DNA of 18,662 nt from JBOFCO01 sp051646105 (GTDB lineage: Bacteria; Pseudomonadota; Alphaproteobacteria; Rhodobacterales; Rhodobacteraceae), in assembly GCA_051646105.1 (NCBI GenBank), contig JBOFCO010000013.1, positions 1 through 18,662 on the forward strand. Reading direction: 5' to 3'. Numbering within the stretch: the stretch's first letter is position 1; each line of letters opens with the position of its first letter. Shown here in pieces: positions 1-7,729 of this stretch. The notes beneath the pieces were generated by a model. It ran no database searches. It was not told where the DNA came from and saw only the letters and a program-made list of their open reading frames with translations. Made by a program: the position numbers and the translations under genes.

Positions 1-2172
1 CTCGTCCGTGCCGTTTGCCTCCGTCGCAGCATCAGTCGACGTGCCCTCTCCTGCGGCTCCGCCCTGGCCGCTGCCCTTGCGCCGACGGCGGCGGCGGCGC
101 TTTTTCCGCGTGCCGTTGCCGCCTTCCCCGTCACCCTCGTCTGCGCGCGGCGCGCGGTCATGGCGGTCGCCACGGGCCGGGGCCTCTGCCACTTCGTCCT
201 CGTCCTCTTCGACGATATCGTCTTCGATATCCTCGTCGACGTCGGCCATGGTGCCAGCGTCCAGCGAAACCACCGGGGTCGCCTCGCGCACGACACGGGT
301 TGCGGTCTTGAACTTCTCGATCGTGTAATTGGGGCTGATCAACGATGGATCGGCCTCCAGCCGGACCGACATGCCGTAGCGCGCCTCGATCAGCGCTATA
401 TGTTCGCGCTTGCTGTTGATCAGGAAGTTCACAATCCCCACCGGGGCTTTCAGAAGAACCTCACGCGACCGCTTGCGGGTGCCTTCCTCCTCCAGTGCCC
501 GCAGAACGGACAGCGCCAGACTGTCGTCCGACCGGATCAGACCGGTGCCATGACAATGCGAACAGGGCTGCGTGGTCGATTCCAGCATCCCCGGACGCAA
601 GCGCTGACGGCTCATCTCCATCAGACCAAAACCCGAGATGCGTCCGACCTGGATACGCGCGCGATCTGTCTTCAGCTTGTCTTTGAGACGTTTCTCGACG
701 GCGGCGTTGTTCTTGCGCTCTTCCATGTCGATGAAGTCGATGACGATCAGACCGGCAAGGTCGCGCAGGCGCAACTGCCGGGAAATTTCCTCTGCCGCCT
801 CAAGGTTGGTGTTCAACGCGGTCTGTTCGATAGAGCCTTCCTTGGTCGCCCGGCCAGAGTTGACATCGATAGCCACCAGCGCCTCGGTCACACCGATCAC
901 GATATAACCGCCCGATTTCAGCTGCACGACCGGGTTGAACATGGCGCCCAGATAGCTTTCCACCTGGAAACGGGCGAACAGGGGCATGCCTTCGGTATGC
1001 TGTTTCACGTTCTTGGCGTGGGACGGCATGATCATCTTCATGAAGTCCTTGGCAGCGCGATAGCCGCCTTCGCCTTCGACCAGCACCTCGTCGATATCCT
1101 TGGAATACAGATCGCGGATGGTGCGCTTGATCAGATCGCCTTCTTCATAGATGGGCGCAGGGGCGATGGATTTCAGCGTCAGGTCGCGGATCTGTTCCCA
1201 CAGACGCATCAGATATTCGTAGTCGCGGCGGATTTCGGTTTTCGTGCGCTGCGATCCGGCAGTGCGGATGATCAGCCCGGCACCTTCCGGCACCTCGATC
1301 TCTGATGCGATTTCTTTCAGCTTCTTGCGGTCTGCGGTGTTGGTGATCTTGCGGGAAATCCCGCCACCGCGCGCGGTGTTCGGCATAAGAACGCAATAGC
1401 GGCCTGCCAGCGACAGATAGGTGGTCAGCGCGGCACCCTTGTTGCCGCGTTCTTCCTTGACCACCTGTACCAGCATGATCTGGCGGACCTTGATGACTTC
1501 CTGAATCTTGTAGCGCCGGGGGCGCGGCTTGCGCGGTTGGCTGATTTCCTCGGCCACGTCCTCTTCGGCGATGGATTCGATTTCGTCGTCGGTGTCAGAC
1601 GCGTGATCGATGGCGTGATAAGCCTCTGCCTCATCGCCGTTGGTGCTTTCGGCAACGGGCGCGGTCGTTTCACCCGCAGCCGGGGTCTGGGCAGTCTCGG
1701 CTGCGGCACTGAACAGTCCGCTATCCGCCGCCTCATCCTCACCCAGATCGACAACATCCATGGCGGTGATTTCGGCTTTCACCACCACGTCGGCGTCTGT
1801 GGTGCGTGCGGCCTTGCTCCCCCCGCGCGAACGCGATCCGCGGCGCGATTTCTCACGCCCTTCGTCCTCTTCCATCTCGCGGGCAAAGGCGCGCTCTTCC
1901 TCGATCAGCGCTTTGCGATCCGCGACCGGGATCTGGTAGTAATCAGGATGGATTTCGGAAAAGGCCAGAAAACCGTGGCGATTGCCGCCGTAATCCACAA
2001 AAGCCGCCTGCAACGACGGTTCGACCCGCGTCACCTTGGCCAGATAGATATTCCCCGCAAGCTGGCGCTTGTTCAGGGTTTCAAAATCAAATTCCTCGAC
2101 CTTGTTTCCGTCCACCACGACCACGCGGGTTTCTTCCGCATGGGTCGCGTCGATAAGCATCTTCTTTGTCAT
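1..2172 (-). CDS. rne: Ribonuclease E, 3' end cut off by the window edge
   Basis: Endoribonuclease E starts RNA decay and processes rRNA and tRNA precursors as the core of the degradosome. The 724 codons seen run off the left edge with no stop. The S1 domain begins near residue 35 (KRQLAGNIYLAKVTRV) and is split by a charged, low-complexity insertion at about residues 97-220. The S1 domain resumes at KIQEVIKVRQIMLVQV. The RNase H-like and 5'-sensor region follows. The DNase I-like catalytic site has D436 (AIDVNSG) and D479/D482 (VIDFIDM). The zinc-link cysteines are C537 and C540 (CSHCHGTG). The visible C-terminus turns acidic and then very basic (KKRRRRRRKG, about residue 700), as in degradosome scaffolds. 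The start ATG (2170-2172) gives MTKKMLIDA, typical for alphaproteobacteria. S1 insertions are known in this class. It has its own long leader upstream. Confidence 0.96.
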   Translation of the reverse strand, partial: MTKKMLIDATHAEETRVVVVDGNKVEEFDFETLNKRQLAGNIYLAKVTRVEPSLQAAFVDYGGNRHGFLAFSEIHPDYYQIPVADRKALIEEERAFAREMEEDEGREKSRRGSRSRGGSKAARTTDADVVVKAEITAMDVVDLGEDEAADSGLFSAAAETAQTPAAGETTAPVAESTNGDEAEAYHAIDHASDTDDEIESIAEEDVAEEISQPRKPRPRRYKIQEVIKVRQIMLVQVVKEERGNKGAALTTYLSLAGRYCVLMPNTARGGGISRKITNTADRKKLKEIASEIEVPEGAGLIIRTAGSQRTKTEIRRDYEYLMRLWEQIRDLTLKSIAPAPIYEEGDLIKRTIRDLYSKDIDEVLVEGEGGYRAAKDFMKMIMPSHAKNVKQHTEGMPLFARFQVESYLGAMFNPVVQLKSGGYIVIGVTEALVAIDVNSGRATKEGSIEQTALNTNLEAAEEISRQLRLRDLAGLIVIDFIDMEERKNNAAVEKRLKDKLKTDRARIQVGRISGFGLMEMSRQRLRPGMLESTTQPCSHCHGTGLIRSDDSLALSVLRALEEEGTRKRSREVLLKAPVGIVNFLINSKREHIALIEARYGMSVRLEADPSLISPNYTIEKFKTATRVVREATPVVSLDAGTMADVDEDIEDDIVEEDEDEVAEAPARGDRHDRAPRADEGDGEGGNGTRKKRRRRRRRKGSGQGGAAGEGTSTDAATEANGTDE

Positions 2173-2366
2173 AGTGTCTTTCTGCACGCGGGCGTGCGCC
2201 CGGCCCCAAGGGACCTGCGTTCGTAGCGGCGTGTCTTGCTGAGGCGAATACGCAGACAGCAGATGCAGCGCCGGTGCCCGGGGGCATTCTTCCTGACAGC
2301 TGCTCGTATCTTGCGCGTTTCATCGCGGTTATATGTCCCGGACGCGAAAATGCGCCCATTGCTGAC

Positions 2367-2387
2367 CCGATTTTCGAAAAAATCCGG
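2367..2387 (-). other. Stem-loop in the rne leader
   Basis: The plus strand reads CCGATTTT, loop CGAA, then AAAATCCGG. This pairs as an eight-base-pair stem with one bulged C. It lies 195 bases upstream of the rne start codon. It could be a structural element of the leader RNA, but A/T-rich stems of this size can occur by chance. Confidence 0.3.
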
Positions 2388-2506
2388 CAAAGAATTGGCC
2401 TTGCGGCCCTTTTTCCACCTCGTCAGCGCGCTGACCATGCCGGCCCTGCGCCCGCAACGGGGGCGAAACTCACGGCAGGTAGGATTGCCCGAACCTGCGT
2501 TCTGCA

Positions 2507-2536
2507 ACCTTAGCGGCGAAGGACCGCCAATGACAA
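2507..2536 (-). promoter_or_regulatory. Weak candidate sigma70 promoter for rne
   Basis: On the minus strand TTGTCA (2536-2531) matches five of six bases of the -35 consensus. It is followed after 18 bases by TAAGGT (2512-2507), a poor -10 box. If used, transcription would start near 2500 and give an rne leader of roughly 330 bases. Confidence 0.3.
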
Positions 2537-2604
2537 TGGGAATCTTCCGCCAATTGCATGGGCACACTGGCGAAGAGCGCTTTCAAACGCCGGTCAGCGC
2601 GGGA

Positions 2605-3936
2605 TCACAGGTATTCCGAACGCGACAGGCCGTATTTGGCCATCTTTTCGTTCAATGTCCGACGAGGCAGGCACAGCTCATCCATGACCGCCGAAATCGA
2701 CCCCTTGTGTCGCCGCATCGTATTGTCGATCAGCATCTTCTCGAAGCTTTCGACATATTCCTTCAGGGGCTTGCCCTCTGTCGTGATCGCAGGTCCCGCT
2801 TCTTCATTGTCGGCCATAAGAAGCGATGCGATAGACCCGGACCCTCTCCGGTTCTGAAGCACGGCGCGTTCGGCCACGTTGATCAACTGGCGCACGTTGC
2901 CCGGCCATGGTGCCTGTAATAGCTGCGCCGCTTCCTGTGCGGTCACTTCCGGCGCATCGCAACCGTATTCCTCGGCGAACTGCTGTGTCAGGTTGGTGAA
3001 CAGGGTCAGGATATCCTCGCCCCGCTGACGCAGCGGCGGCAGCATGATCTTCAGCGCCGCCAGCCGATAGTAAAGATCCGGGCGCAGCGCATCCTCGACC
3101 GTGCGGCCCGGTTCGTGATCGTTGCAGATCGCGATGATCCGCGTTTCCGCCGGTGTGCCCTGATCGTTGATAAAAGTCAGAAGCCGCGCCTGAAGCGGAT
3201 GGCTCAACGACTCCACGTCTTCAAGGCACAGGGTGCCACCACGCGCCTCCTCGACAAGGGGGATTGCCCCACCCTCCTCGATCGGACCAAACAGACGGGC
3301 GGAAAGCGCCTCTTCCCCGTATGCGGCGCAGGAAACGACCACGAATTTCTTCGCGGCGCGCGGGCCGACCGCGTGCAGGGCATGCGCGACAAGGGTCTTG
3401 CCGGTTCCGGTTTCGCCATCGATCAATACGTGGCCGTCGGCCTGCCCCAGATCGAGGATATCCTCGCGCAGGCGTTCCATTGCGGCCGACCCCCCGATCA
3501 GCTTCTTGATGATGCCCGAGCCGTCGGACAGCTCGCGCCGAAGCGCGCGGTTGTCCAGCGTCAGCCGCCGGTTTTGCGTGGCACGCTTGGTCAGTTCGGT
3601 CATCCGGTCCGGGTTGAACGGCTTTTCCAGAAAATCGAATGCGCCGACCCGCATCGCCTCGACCGCCATTGGCACATCGCCGTGACCCGTGATCATGATG
3701 ACCGGCAGACCGCTGTCCAGGCTCATCAGCTTTTTCAGAAACGCCATGCCGTCCATGCCGGGCATCCGGATATCGGAAACCACAACCCCCGGCCAATCCG
3801 CCCCGATGGTCTTCAGCGCATCTTCGGCAGACGGATAGGTGACGGTGTCAAAACCGGAAAGGGCCAGCCACTGGCTGATTGACTGCCGCATATCCTGTTC
3901 GTCATCGACGATTGCAACCTTCATGGCGCGGGTCAT
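2605..3936 (-). CDS. dctD: DctD-like NtrC-family response regulator lacking GAFTGA
   Basis: A 443-residue regulator paired with the DctB kinase, presumably controlling C4-dicarboxylate uptake. The receiver domain (about 5-120) has acidic D11/D12, phospho-acceptor D55 (VVVSDIRMPG), T83 and K105. The AAA+ domain (about 145-365) has Walker A GETGTGKT at 174-181 and a terminal LRPDLYYRL segment. The C-terminal Fis-type helix-turn-helix covers about 390-440 (GSISAVMDELCLPRRTLNEK). Two departures stand out. The stretch between FG (216-217) and GGT (233-235) is about ten residues short and has no GAFTGA loop. The Walker B core reads LCLEDV instead of LFLDEI. Activation through sigma54 is therefore doubtful. 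The start at 3936 has GAGGTG six bases upstream. It sits seven bases after the dctB stop, so the two are almost certainly co-transcribed. An in-frame ATG at 3924 is a less likely start. Confidence 0.85.
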   Translation of the reverse strand: MTRAMKVAIVDDEQDMRQSISQWLALSGFDTVTYPSAEDALKTIGADWPGVVVSDIRMPGMDGMAFLKKLMSLDSGLPVIMITGHGDVPMAVEAMRVGAFDFLEKPFNPDRMTELTKRATQNRRLTLDNRALRRELSDGSGIIKKLIGGSAAMERLREDILDLGQADGHVLIDGETGTGKTLVAHALHAVGPRAAKKFVVVSCAAYGEEALSARLFGPIEEGGAIPLVEEARGGTLCLEDVESLSHPLQARLLTFINDQGTPAETRIIAICNDHEPGRTVEDALRPDLYYRLAALKIMLPPLRQRGEDILTLFTNLTQQFAEEYGCDAPEVTAQEAAQLLQAPWPGNVRQLINVAERAVLQNRRGSGSIASLLMADNEEAGPAITTEGKPLKEYVESFEKMLIDNTMRRHKGSISAVMDELCLPRRTLNEKMAKYGLSRSEYL

Positions 3937-3943
3937 GTCCACC

Positions 3944-5707
3944 TCATTCTGCTGCCTGCGACCGCCGGTCCTGACGGGGCAGATGCACTTCGAACACCGC
4001 ACCGCCGGCAGAACCGTTGCGCGCGATAAGTCTTCCGCCCAAGTCCTTGACGATGCCGGATGAAATGGCAAGCCCAAGGCCGATGCCGTCACCAGGCTTC
4101 TTCGTTGTATAGAACGGCTCGAACAGGTTCTCGAGATCCTCTATGCCGTGACCGTTGTCACGGACAGACAGAACAACCATTTCACCCTCGGCCACGACGA
4201 TCTCGATCTGCGGCTCGGTAGAATCGAGCGTGGCATCCAGCGCGTTGCGCAACAGGTTGATGATCACCTGTTCCAGCCTGATGCGGTCGACGGTCACAAG
4301 CACGGGGTGTCGTGGTATGGAACGAAGGATACGCACCTTCCGCGTGCGCAGCTGCGGTTCCATCATCGACAAAGCCGATGAAACGCAAGACTTTATATCG
4401 ACCGTCTCCAGTGCCTCCCCACCCTTGCGGGCATAGGATTTCAACTGTCTGGTGATTGCTCCCATGCGCTCGATCAGATCGTCGATCCGCTGGAAGGACG
4501 ACAGCGCCTCATCCGTCCGCCGTCGCTGCAACAACAGCTTCGCCCCGGCCAGATAGGTTTTCATGGCGGCGAGCGGCTGGTTCAGCTCATGGCTGACCGA
4601 TGCCGACATTTCCCCCAGCGCCGCCAGCTTGGACGATTGTGCAAGGGTCTGTTCGGCCACCGCCAGCTCCTTCTGCACCTTTTCCCGTTCGGCGATTTCC
4701 CGCTTCAACTGCTGATAAAGACGGCGCAGTTCTGCCGATTCCTGCTGGAACACACGCGAGCGTGAAGTGGCCCGCCGGGACATCACGAAAAACGCCAGAG
4801 AGGTCAGGATCGCGAAACCCATGATTTCCAGCGCGATCGCGCCGGCCACCTGTTCGCGCACCGAATCGTAAGAGGTGAAGCCCACCAGCGTCCAGCCGCG
4901 GAACGGAATGCGCACGTCGTTGCGCATGACCGCCTCGCCCAGCAGATAGGCATCCGGGGCTGGCTGGGTCCAGTCCGCCGTTGCACGAAAGGCGCGCTGG
5001 ATCGCACTTGGGGCCGATTGCGTGGCCAGCGCCTCATCAATGGTTTTGCCCCGCCAGCGCGGTTCCGTCGCCAGAACGATTATCCCCTCGCTGTCGACAA
5101 CCAGCAGCGCATCCCAGATACCTGCCCAGGCACGCTCGAACTTCGAAAGATCGACCTCGACCGCGACAACACCCACGGCGTTGCTTTCAAGCTTGACCGC
5201 CCGGGCATAGGTAAATTCGAAACCGCCGGCCTCGCCCTTGACGGCGGTAAACACGGTATCGTTAGACCGCATCGCCTCGATGAACATCGCGGACTGGCGG
5301 TAATTTGTCCCCAGCCGGTTGCGGTTCGTGGCGGCGACGGTGTGCCCTTCTGCATCCAGCAGGATGATCGACGCGGCGCCGATTTCCTCTTGTGCCGAAA
5401 TCAACCGGGCCGAAGTTACCGAAAAGTCGCCACTGCCAAGCGCGCCGATCAGCGCGGGATCGCGCGCCAGAAGCAGCGGCACCACCGAATTGCGCTGCAA
5501 TTCCGAAAGGATGTTGCCCACGTAAAGCGCGATGCGCAGTTCGGCGCGCGATCTTGTATCGGCGGTGAAGCGTTCGGTCAGCAGGCGATTGGTCACCCAG
5601 ACGGTCGCCAGCGCAACGACGATGACCATAATAACCACCAAACGCACCAGAAAGCGCGACGGGCGGCGTTCCCCGGCGGGGCTATCGGTCTGACTTTCAG
5701 CGGCCAT
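3944..5707 (-). CDS. dctB: DctB-type membrane sensor histidine kinase
   Basis: A 587-residue inner-membrane kinase. Transmembrane helices lie at about 19-39 and 289-310 and enclose a periplasmic sensing region of about 245 residues, the size and layout of the double-PAS/dCACHE sensor of DctB. A coiled coil (about 315-360) leads to the HisKA domain with the autophosphorylated H373 in SHELNQPLAA, the H-box form typical of DctB. The ATPase domain shows the N box (NLLRNALDA, 484-492), G1 (DNGHG), F box (FEPFYTTKK) and G2 (GIGLGL). Its partner is the response regulator immediately downstream. A TTG-initiated extension to 5743 is possible on paper, but that TTG is also the first triplet of a promoter -35 box. 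The ATG at 5707 has no Shine-Dalgarno, which together with the promoter suggests a leaderless mRNA. No dicarboxylate transporter gene is in the window, so the ligand is assigned by similarity only. Confidence 0.85.
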   Translation of the reverse strand: MAAESQTDSPAGERRPSRFLVRLVVIMVIVVALATVWVTNRLLTERFTADTRSRAELRIALYVGNILSELQRNSVVPLLLARDPALIGALGSGDFSVTSARLISAQEEIGAASIILLDAEGHTVAATNRNRLGTNYRQSAMFIEAMRSNDTVFTAVKGEAGGFEFTYARAVKLESNAVGVVAVEVDLSKFERAWAGIWDALLVVDSEGIIVLATEPRWRGKTIDEALATQSAPSAIQRAFRATADWTQPAPDAYLLGEAVMRNDVRIPFRGWTLVGFTSYDSVREQVAGAIALEIMGFAILTSLAFFVMSRRATSRSRVFQQESAELRRLYQQLKREIAEREKVQKELAVAEQTLAQSSKLAALGEMSASVSHELNQPLAAMKTYLAGAKLLLQRRRTDEALSSFQRIDDLIERMGAITRQLKSYARKGGEALETVDIKSCVSSALSMMEPQLRTRKVRILRSIPRHPVLVTVDRIRLEQVIINLLRNALDATLDSTEPQIEIVVAEGEMVVLSVRDNGHGIEDLENLFEPFYTTKKPGDGIGLGLAISSGIVKDLGGRLIARNGSAGGAVFEVHLPRQDRRSQAAE

Positions 5708-5714
5708 GGCAGGC

Positions 5715-5743
5715 AGTCTACCGCGCCAGCCCGCGCCCCTCAA
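5715..5743 (-). promoter_or_regulatory. Candidate sigma70 promoter of dctBD, placed for leaderless start
   Basis: On the minus strand TTGAGG (5743-5738) is followed after exactly 17 bases by TAGACT (5720-5715). Each matches four of six consensus bases. The A of the dctB ATG (5707) lies eight bases after the -10 box, where transcription would be expected to start. The 69-base gap after purQ shows no clear terminator. Confidence 0.5.
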
Positions 5744-5776
5744 GCATCTAAGCCGAAAGGCGGAAATTGCGCAGGA

Positions 5777-6445
5777 TCAGGCCGACACCAGTTGCGACAC
5801 CAGCGATGCGAACATCGCATTGCCATCACCGCTGCCCTGTGCCGCTTCCAAAGCACGTTCCGGATGCGGCATCATACCCAACACCCTGCGGTTGGTGCTC
5901 AGGATACCGGCAATATCAGCAGCAGAGCCGTTCGGGTTGCCGACATAACGAAAGGCGATACGATCCTCGGCCGCCAACAGGGCGAGTGTTTCGGGGTCGG
6001 CGGTGTAATTGCCGTCATGATGGGCAACCGGAATCGAAACCTGCTGGCCCTTTGCATAGCCGGCAGTAAAGGCACTGTCAGAAGAAGCCACCGCAAGCTG
6101 CTGCGCGCGGCAGACAAACTTCAGCGTGGCATTCCGCATCAGCACACCGGGCAGCAGCCCGGTTTCGGTCAGCACCTGAAAGCCGTTACAGATCCCCAGG
6201 GCAAAACCACCGCGCGCCACGTGATCCCGCAGGGCCGCAGCAACAGGCGAACGTGCGGCGATGGCCCCGCAGCGCAGATAATCGCCAAAGGAAAAGCCGC
6301 CGGGAATGGCAACGATGTCGGTCCCCGCCGGGATCGCGCTGTCCTTGTGCCAGACGCGTTCAACTTTTGCCCCCGCCTTTTCAAAAGCCACGGCGAGATC
6401 TCGGTCACAGTTCGATCCGGGAAAGGTGATGACGGCGGCTTTCAT
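5777..6445 (-). CDS. purQ: FGAM synthase glutaminase subunit PurQ
   Basis: The 222-residue class I glutamine amidotransferase subunit of phosphoribosylformylglycinamidine synthase (fourth step of purine synthesis). It supplies ammonia to PurL in a complex held by PurS. The N-terminus KAAVITFPGSNCDRD is diagnostic. The nucleophile cysteine lies in ALGICNGFQVL, and the catalytic His/Glu pair in MMPHPERALE near the C-terminus. Length is normal for the stand-alone form. The start at 6445 is preceded by AAGGTGAG at good spacing. In-frame codons upstream to 6490 lack one. It is the last gene of the purC-purS-purQ series, separated from purS by 119 bases with no gene in them. purL is not in the window. 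Confidence 0.95.
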   Translation of the reverse strand: MKAAVITFPGSNCDRDLAVAFEKAGAKVERVWHKDSAIPAGTDIVAIPGGFSFGDYLRCGAIAARSPVAAALRDHVARGGFALGICNGFQVLTETGLLPGVLMRNATLKFVCRAQQLAVASSDSAFTAGYAKGQQVSIPVAHHDGNYTADPETLALLAAEDRIAFRYVGNPNGSAADIAGILSTNRRVLGMMPHPERALEAAQGSGDGNAMFASLVSQLVSA

Positions 6446-6564
6446 GGAACTCACCTTGCTTGCTGTTCGCGACTTCAGTCCGGCGCACATATTCTGCGGG
6501 GACCGTCAGGGCACAAAGCCCGGCATACTTAATCCAAGGGCGGGTGTACCGAACCCCGCCGCTG

Positions 6565-6804
6565 TCAGGCGATCTCGACGCTGTAGGTTTCGATCACGGT
6601 GTTGGCCAGAAGCTTTTCACACATCGCCTTCACCTCCGCCTCCGCCGCCCTGCGGTCGGTCGCGGCCAGATCAAGATCGATCACCTTGCCCTGACGAACG
6701 CCGGTCACGCCCTGGAACCCCAGCGTGCCAAGCGCATGGCGCACGGCTTCCCCCTGCGGGTCCAGCACACCATTTTTCAGCATGACATGCACACGGGCTT
6801 TCAT
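6565..6804 (-). CDS. purS: FGAM synthase subunit PurS
   Basis: A 79-residue small subunit that bridges PurL and PurQ in the three-protein FGAM synthase of many bacteria. It shows the typical pattern: KARVHVMLKNGVLDPQGEAV at the N-terminus, LGFQGVTGVRQGKVIDLDL in the middle, and an acidic helix (EAEVKAMCEKLLANTVIETY) before the end. The start ATG lies 11 bases after the purC stop, with a GAAAGG ribosome site spanning that stop, which indicates translational coupling to purC. Confidence 0.95.
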   Translation of the reverse strand: MKARVHVMLKNGVLDPQGEAVRHALGTLGFQGVTGVRQGKVIDLDLAATDRRAAEAEVKAMCEKLLANTVIETYSVEIA

Positions 6805-6815
6805 CGCAAGGCCTT

Positions 6816-7580
6816 TCAGTTGATCAGTTTCGGCTTTGGCATCGCTGTCGCGGCCGACGGCATGACCCCCAGCCGCCGGGCGACCTCGGTATAGGCATCC
6901 GTCAGGTTGCCCAGATCGCGGCGGAACACATCCTTGTCCAGCTTCTGGCCGGTCTTGATGTCCCACAGGCGGCAGCTGTCGGGGCTGATTTCATCGGCCA
7001 CGATCAGCCGCGGATAGTCATTTTCCCAGATACGCCCGATCTCGATCTTGAAATCGACCAGCCGGATGCCGACGCCCATCATGACGCCCGACATGAAATC
7101 GTTGACCCGCAACGCCAACGCCACCATGTCGTCCAGATCCTGCTGCGTGGCCCATCCGAAGGCAATGATATGCTCTTCCGATACCATGGGATCGTGCAAT
7201 TCATCGTTCTTGAAGTAGAATTCCACAATCGGACGCGGCAGCGGCACGCCTTCCTCGATCCCCAGCCGTCGGGAAATCGATCCGGCGGCAAAGTTGCGAA
7301 CGACCACTTCCAGCGGAATGATATCGACCTGACGGATCAGTTGCTCGCGCATGTTCAGGCGACGGATGAAATGCGTCGGCACCCCGATCATGTTCAGCCC
7401 GTTCATGAAGAATTCCGACAGCCGGTTGTTCAGAACACCCTTGCCGTCGATCAGTTCTTTCTTGGCGCCGTCGCCCGCAGTGGTGTCGTCCTTGAAATAC
7501 TGGACCAGCGTTCCCGGTTCGGGGCCTTCGTACAGGATCTTCGCCTTGCCTTCGTAGACTTTCTTGCGACGCGGTGCCAT
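6816..7580 (-). CDS. purC: SAICAR synthetase PurC
   Basis: A 254-residue phosphoribosylaminoimidazole-succinocarboxamide synthase, the ATP-dependent step that joins aspartate to CAIR in purine synthesis. The start gives MAPRRKKVYEGKAKILYEG, the standard opening of the family. Further hallmarks are FKDDTTAGDG (ATP site), GVPTHFIRRL, the basic motif PLEVVVRNFAAGS, and DFKIEIGR with DEISPDSCRLWD near the C-terminus. In-frame codons upstream of 7580 do not look like protein. The Shine-Dalgarno is weak (GGA seven bases before the ATG). It is the first gene of the purC-purS-purQ operon, with a promoter about 70 bases upstream. Confidence 0.96.
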   Translation of the reverse strand: MAPRRKKVYEGKAKILYEGPEPGTLVQYFKDDTTAGDGAKKELIDGKGVLNNRLSEFFMNGLNMIGVPTHFIRRLNMREQLIRQVDIIPLEVVVRNFAAGSISRRLGIEEGVPLPRPIVEFYFKNDELHDPMVSEEHIIAFGWATQQDLDDMVALALRVNDFMSGVMMGVGIRLVDFKIEIGRIWENDYPRLIVADEISPDSCRLWDIKTGQKLDKDVFRRDLGNLTDAYTEVARRLGVMPSAATAMPKPKLIN

Positions 7581-7650
7581 GCGGGTTCCGTTTTGCGGGG
7601 ACTGGAAAGGGGCGAACGCGGCGAGGCCGCCGCAACTGGTATCTGGCGCC

Positions 7651-7679
7651 CCTATAGGCCAAGCGGCGACCTGCCGCAA
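7651..7679 (-). promoter_or_regulatory. Sigma70-like promoter for the purC-purS-purQ operon
   Basis: On the minus strand TTGCGG (7679-7674), then 17 bases, then TATAGG (7656-7651). Both boxes are good matches with ideal spacing. They lie in the 149-base gap between the luxI stop and purC, giving an untranslated leader of about 65 bases. This suggests that purine genes are transcribed independently of luxI. No PurR-type operator was recognised. Confidence 0.6.
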
Positions 7680-7729
7680 GCGCGCGTGGCTTCCCCTGCC
7701 CCAAGCTTCGGCGCGATCAGGTGCCCGGC

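Larger units (their letters stand above)
2173..2604 (-). promoter_or_regulatory. Long non-coding leader/promoter region of rne
   Basis: This 432-base gap between dctD and rne holds no convincing gene. Open frames crossing it lack ribosome sites and are continuations of frames antisense to dctD. Read on the minus strand it contains a weak promoter candidate (2507-2536), a bulged stem-loop (2367-2387) and several short GC-rich dyads. RNase E genes in other bacteria have long 5' untranslated regions through which the enzyme regulates its own mRNA, so a leader of about 330 bases would fit. That role is inference. No strong Shine-Dalgarno precedes the rne ATG, only AGAAAGA seven to eight bases away. 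Confidence 0.5.

Noticed and set aside
160..1305. 381-codon plus-strand open frame opposite rne
   Set aside because: Antisense to conserved RNase E catalytic sequence. The translation is rich in H, Q, D and R in a shadow-like pattern with no recognisable motif.
2236..2919. Plus-strand frame that could fill the rne leader gap
   Set aside because: It runs into the end of dctD on the opposite strand, lacks a ribosome site and has no protein-like features, so the gap is treated as non-coding.
5708..5743. TTG-initiated extension of dctB
   Set aside because: The TTG is part of a good -35 box and the added residues (MRGAGWRGRLPA) look like translated GC-rich noncoding sequence.
5018..6532. 504-codon plus-strand open frame opposite dctB and purQ
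   Set aside because: It spans two well-recognised genes on the other strand, shows no domain pattern, and arises from codon bias in GC-rich sequence.
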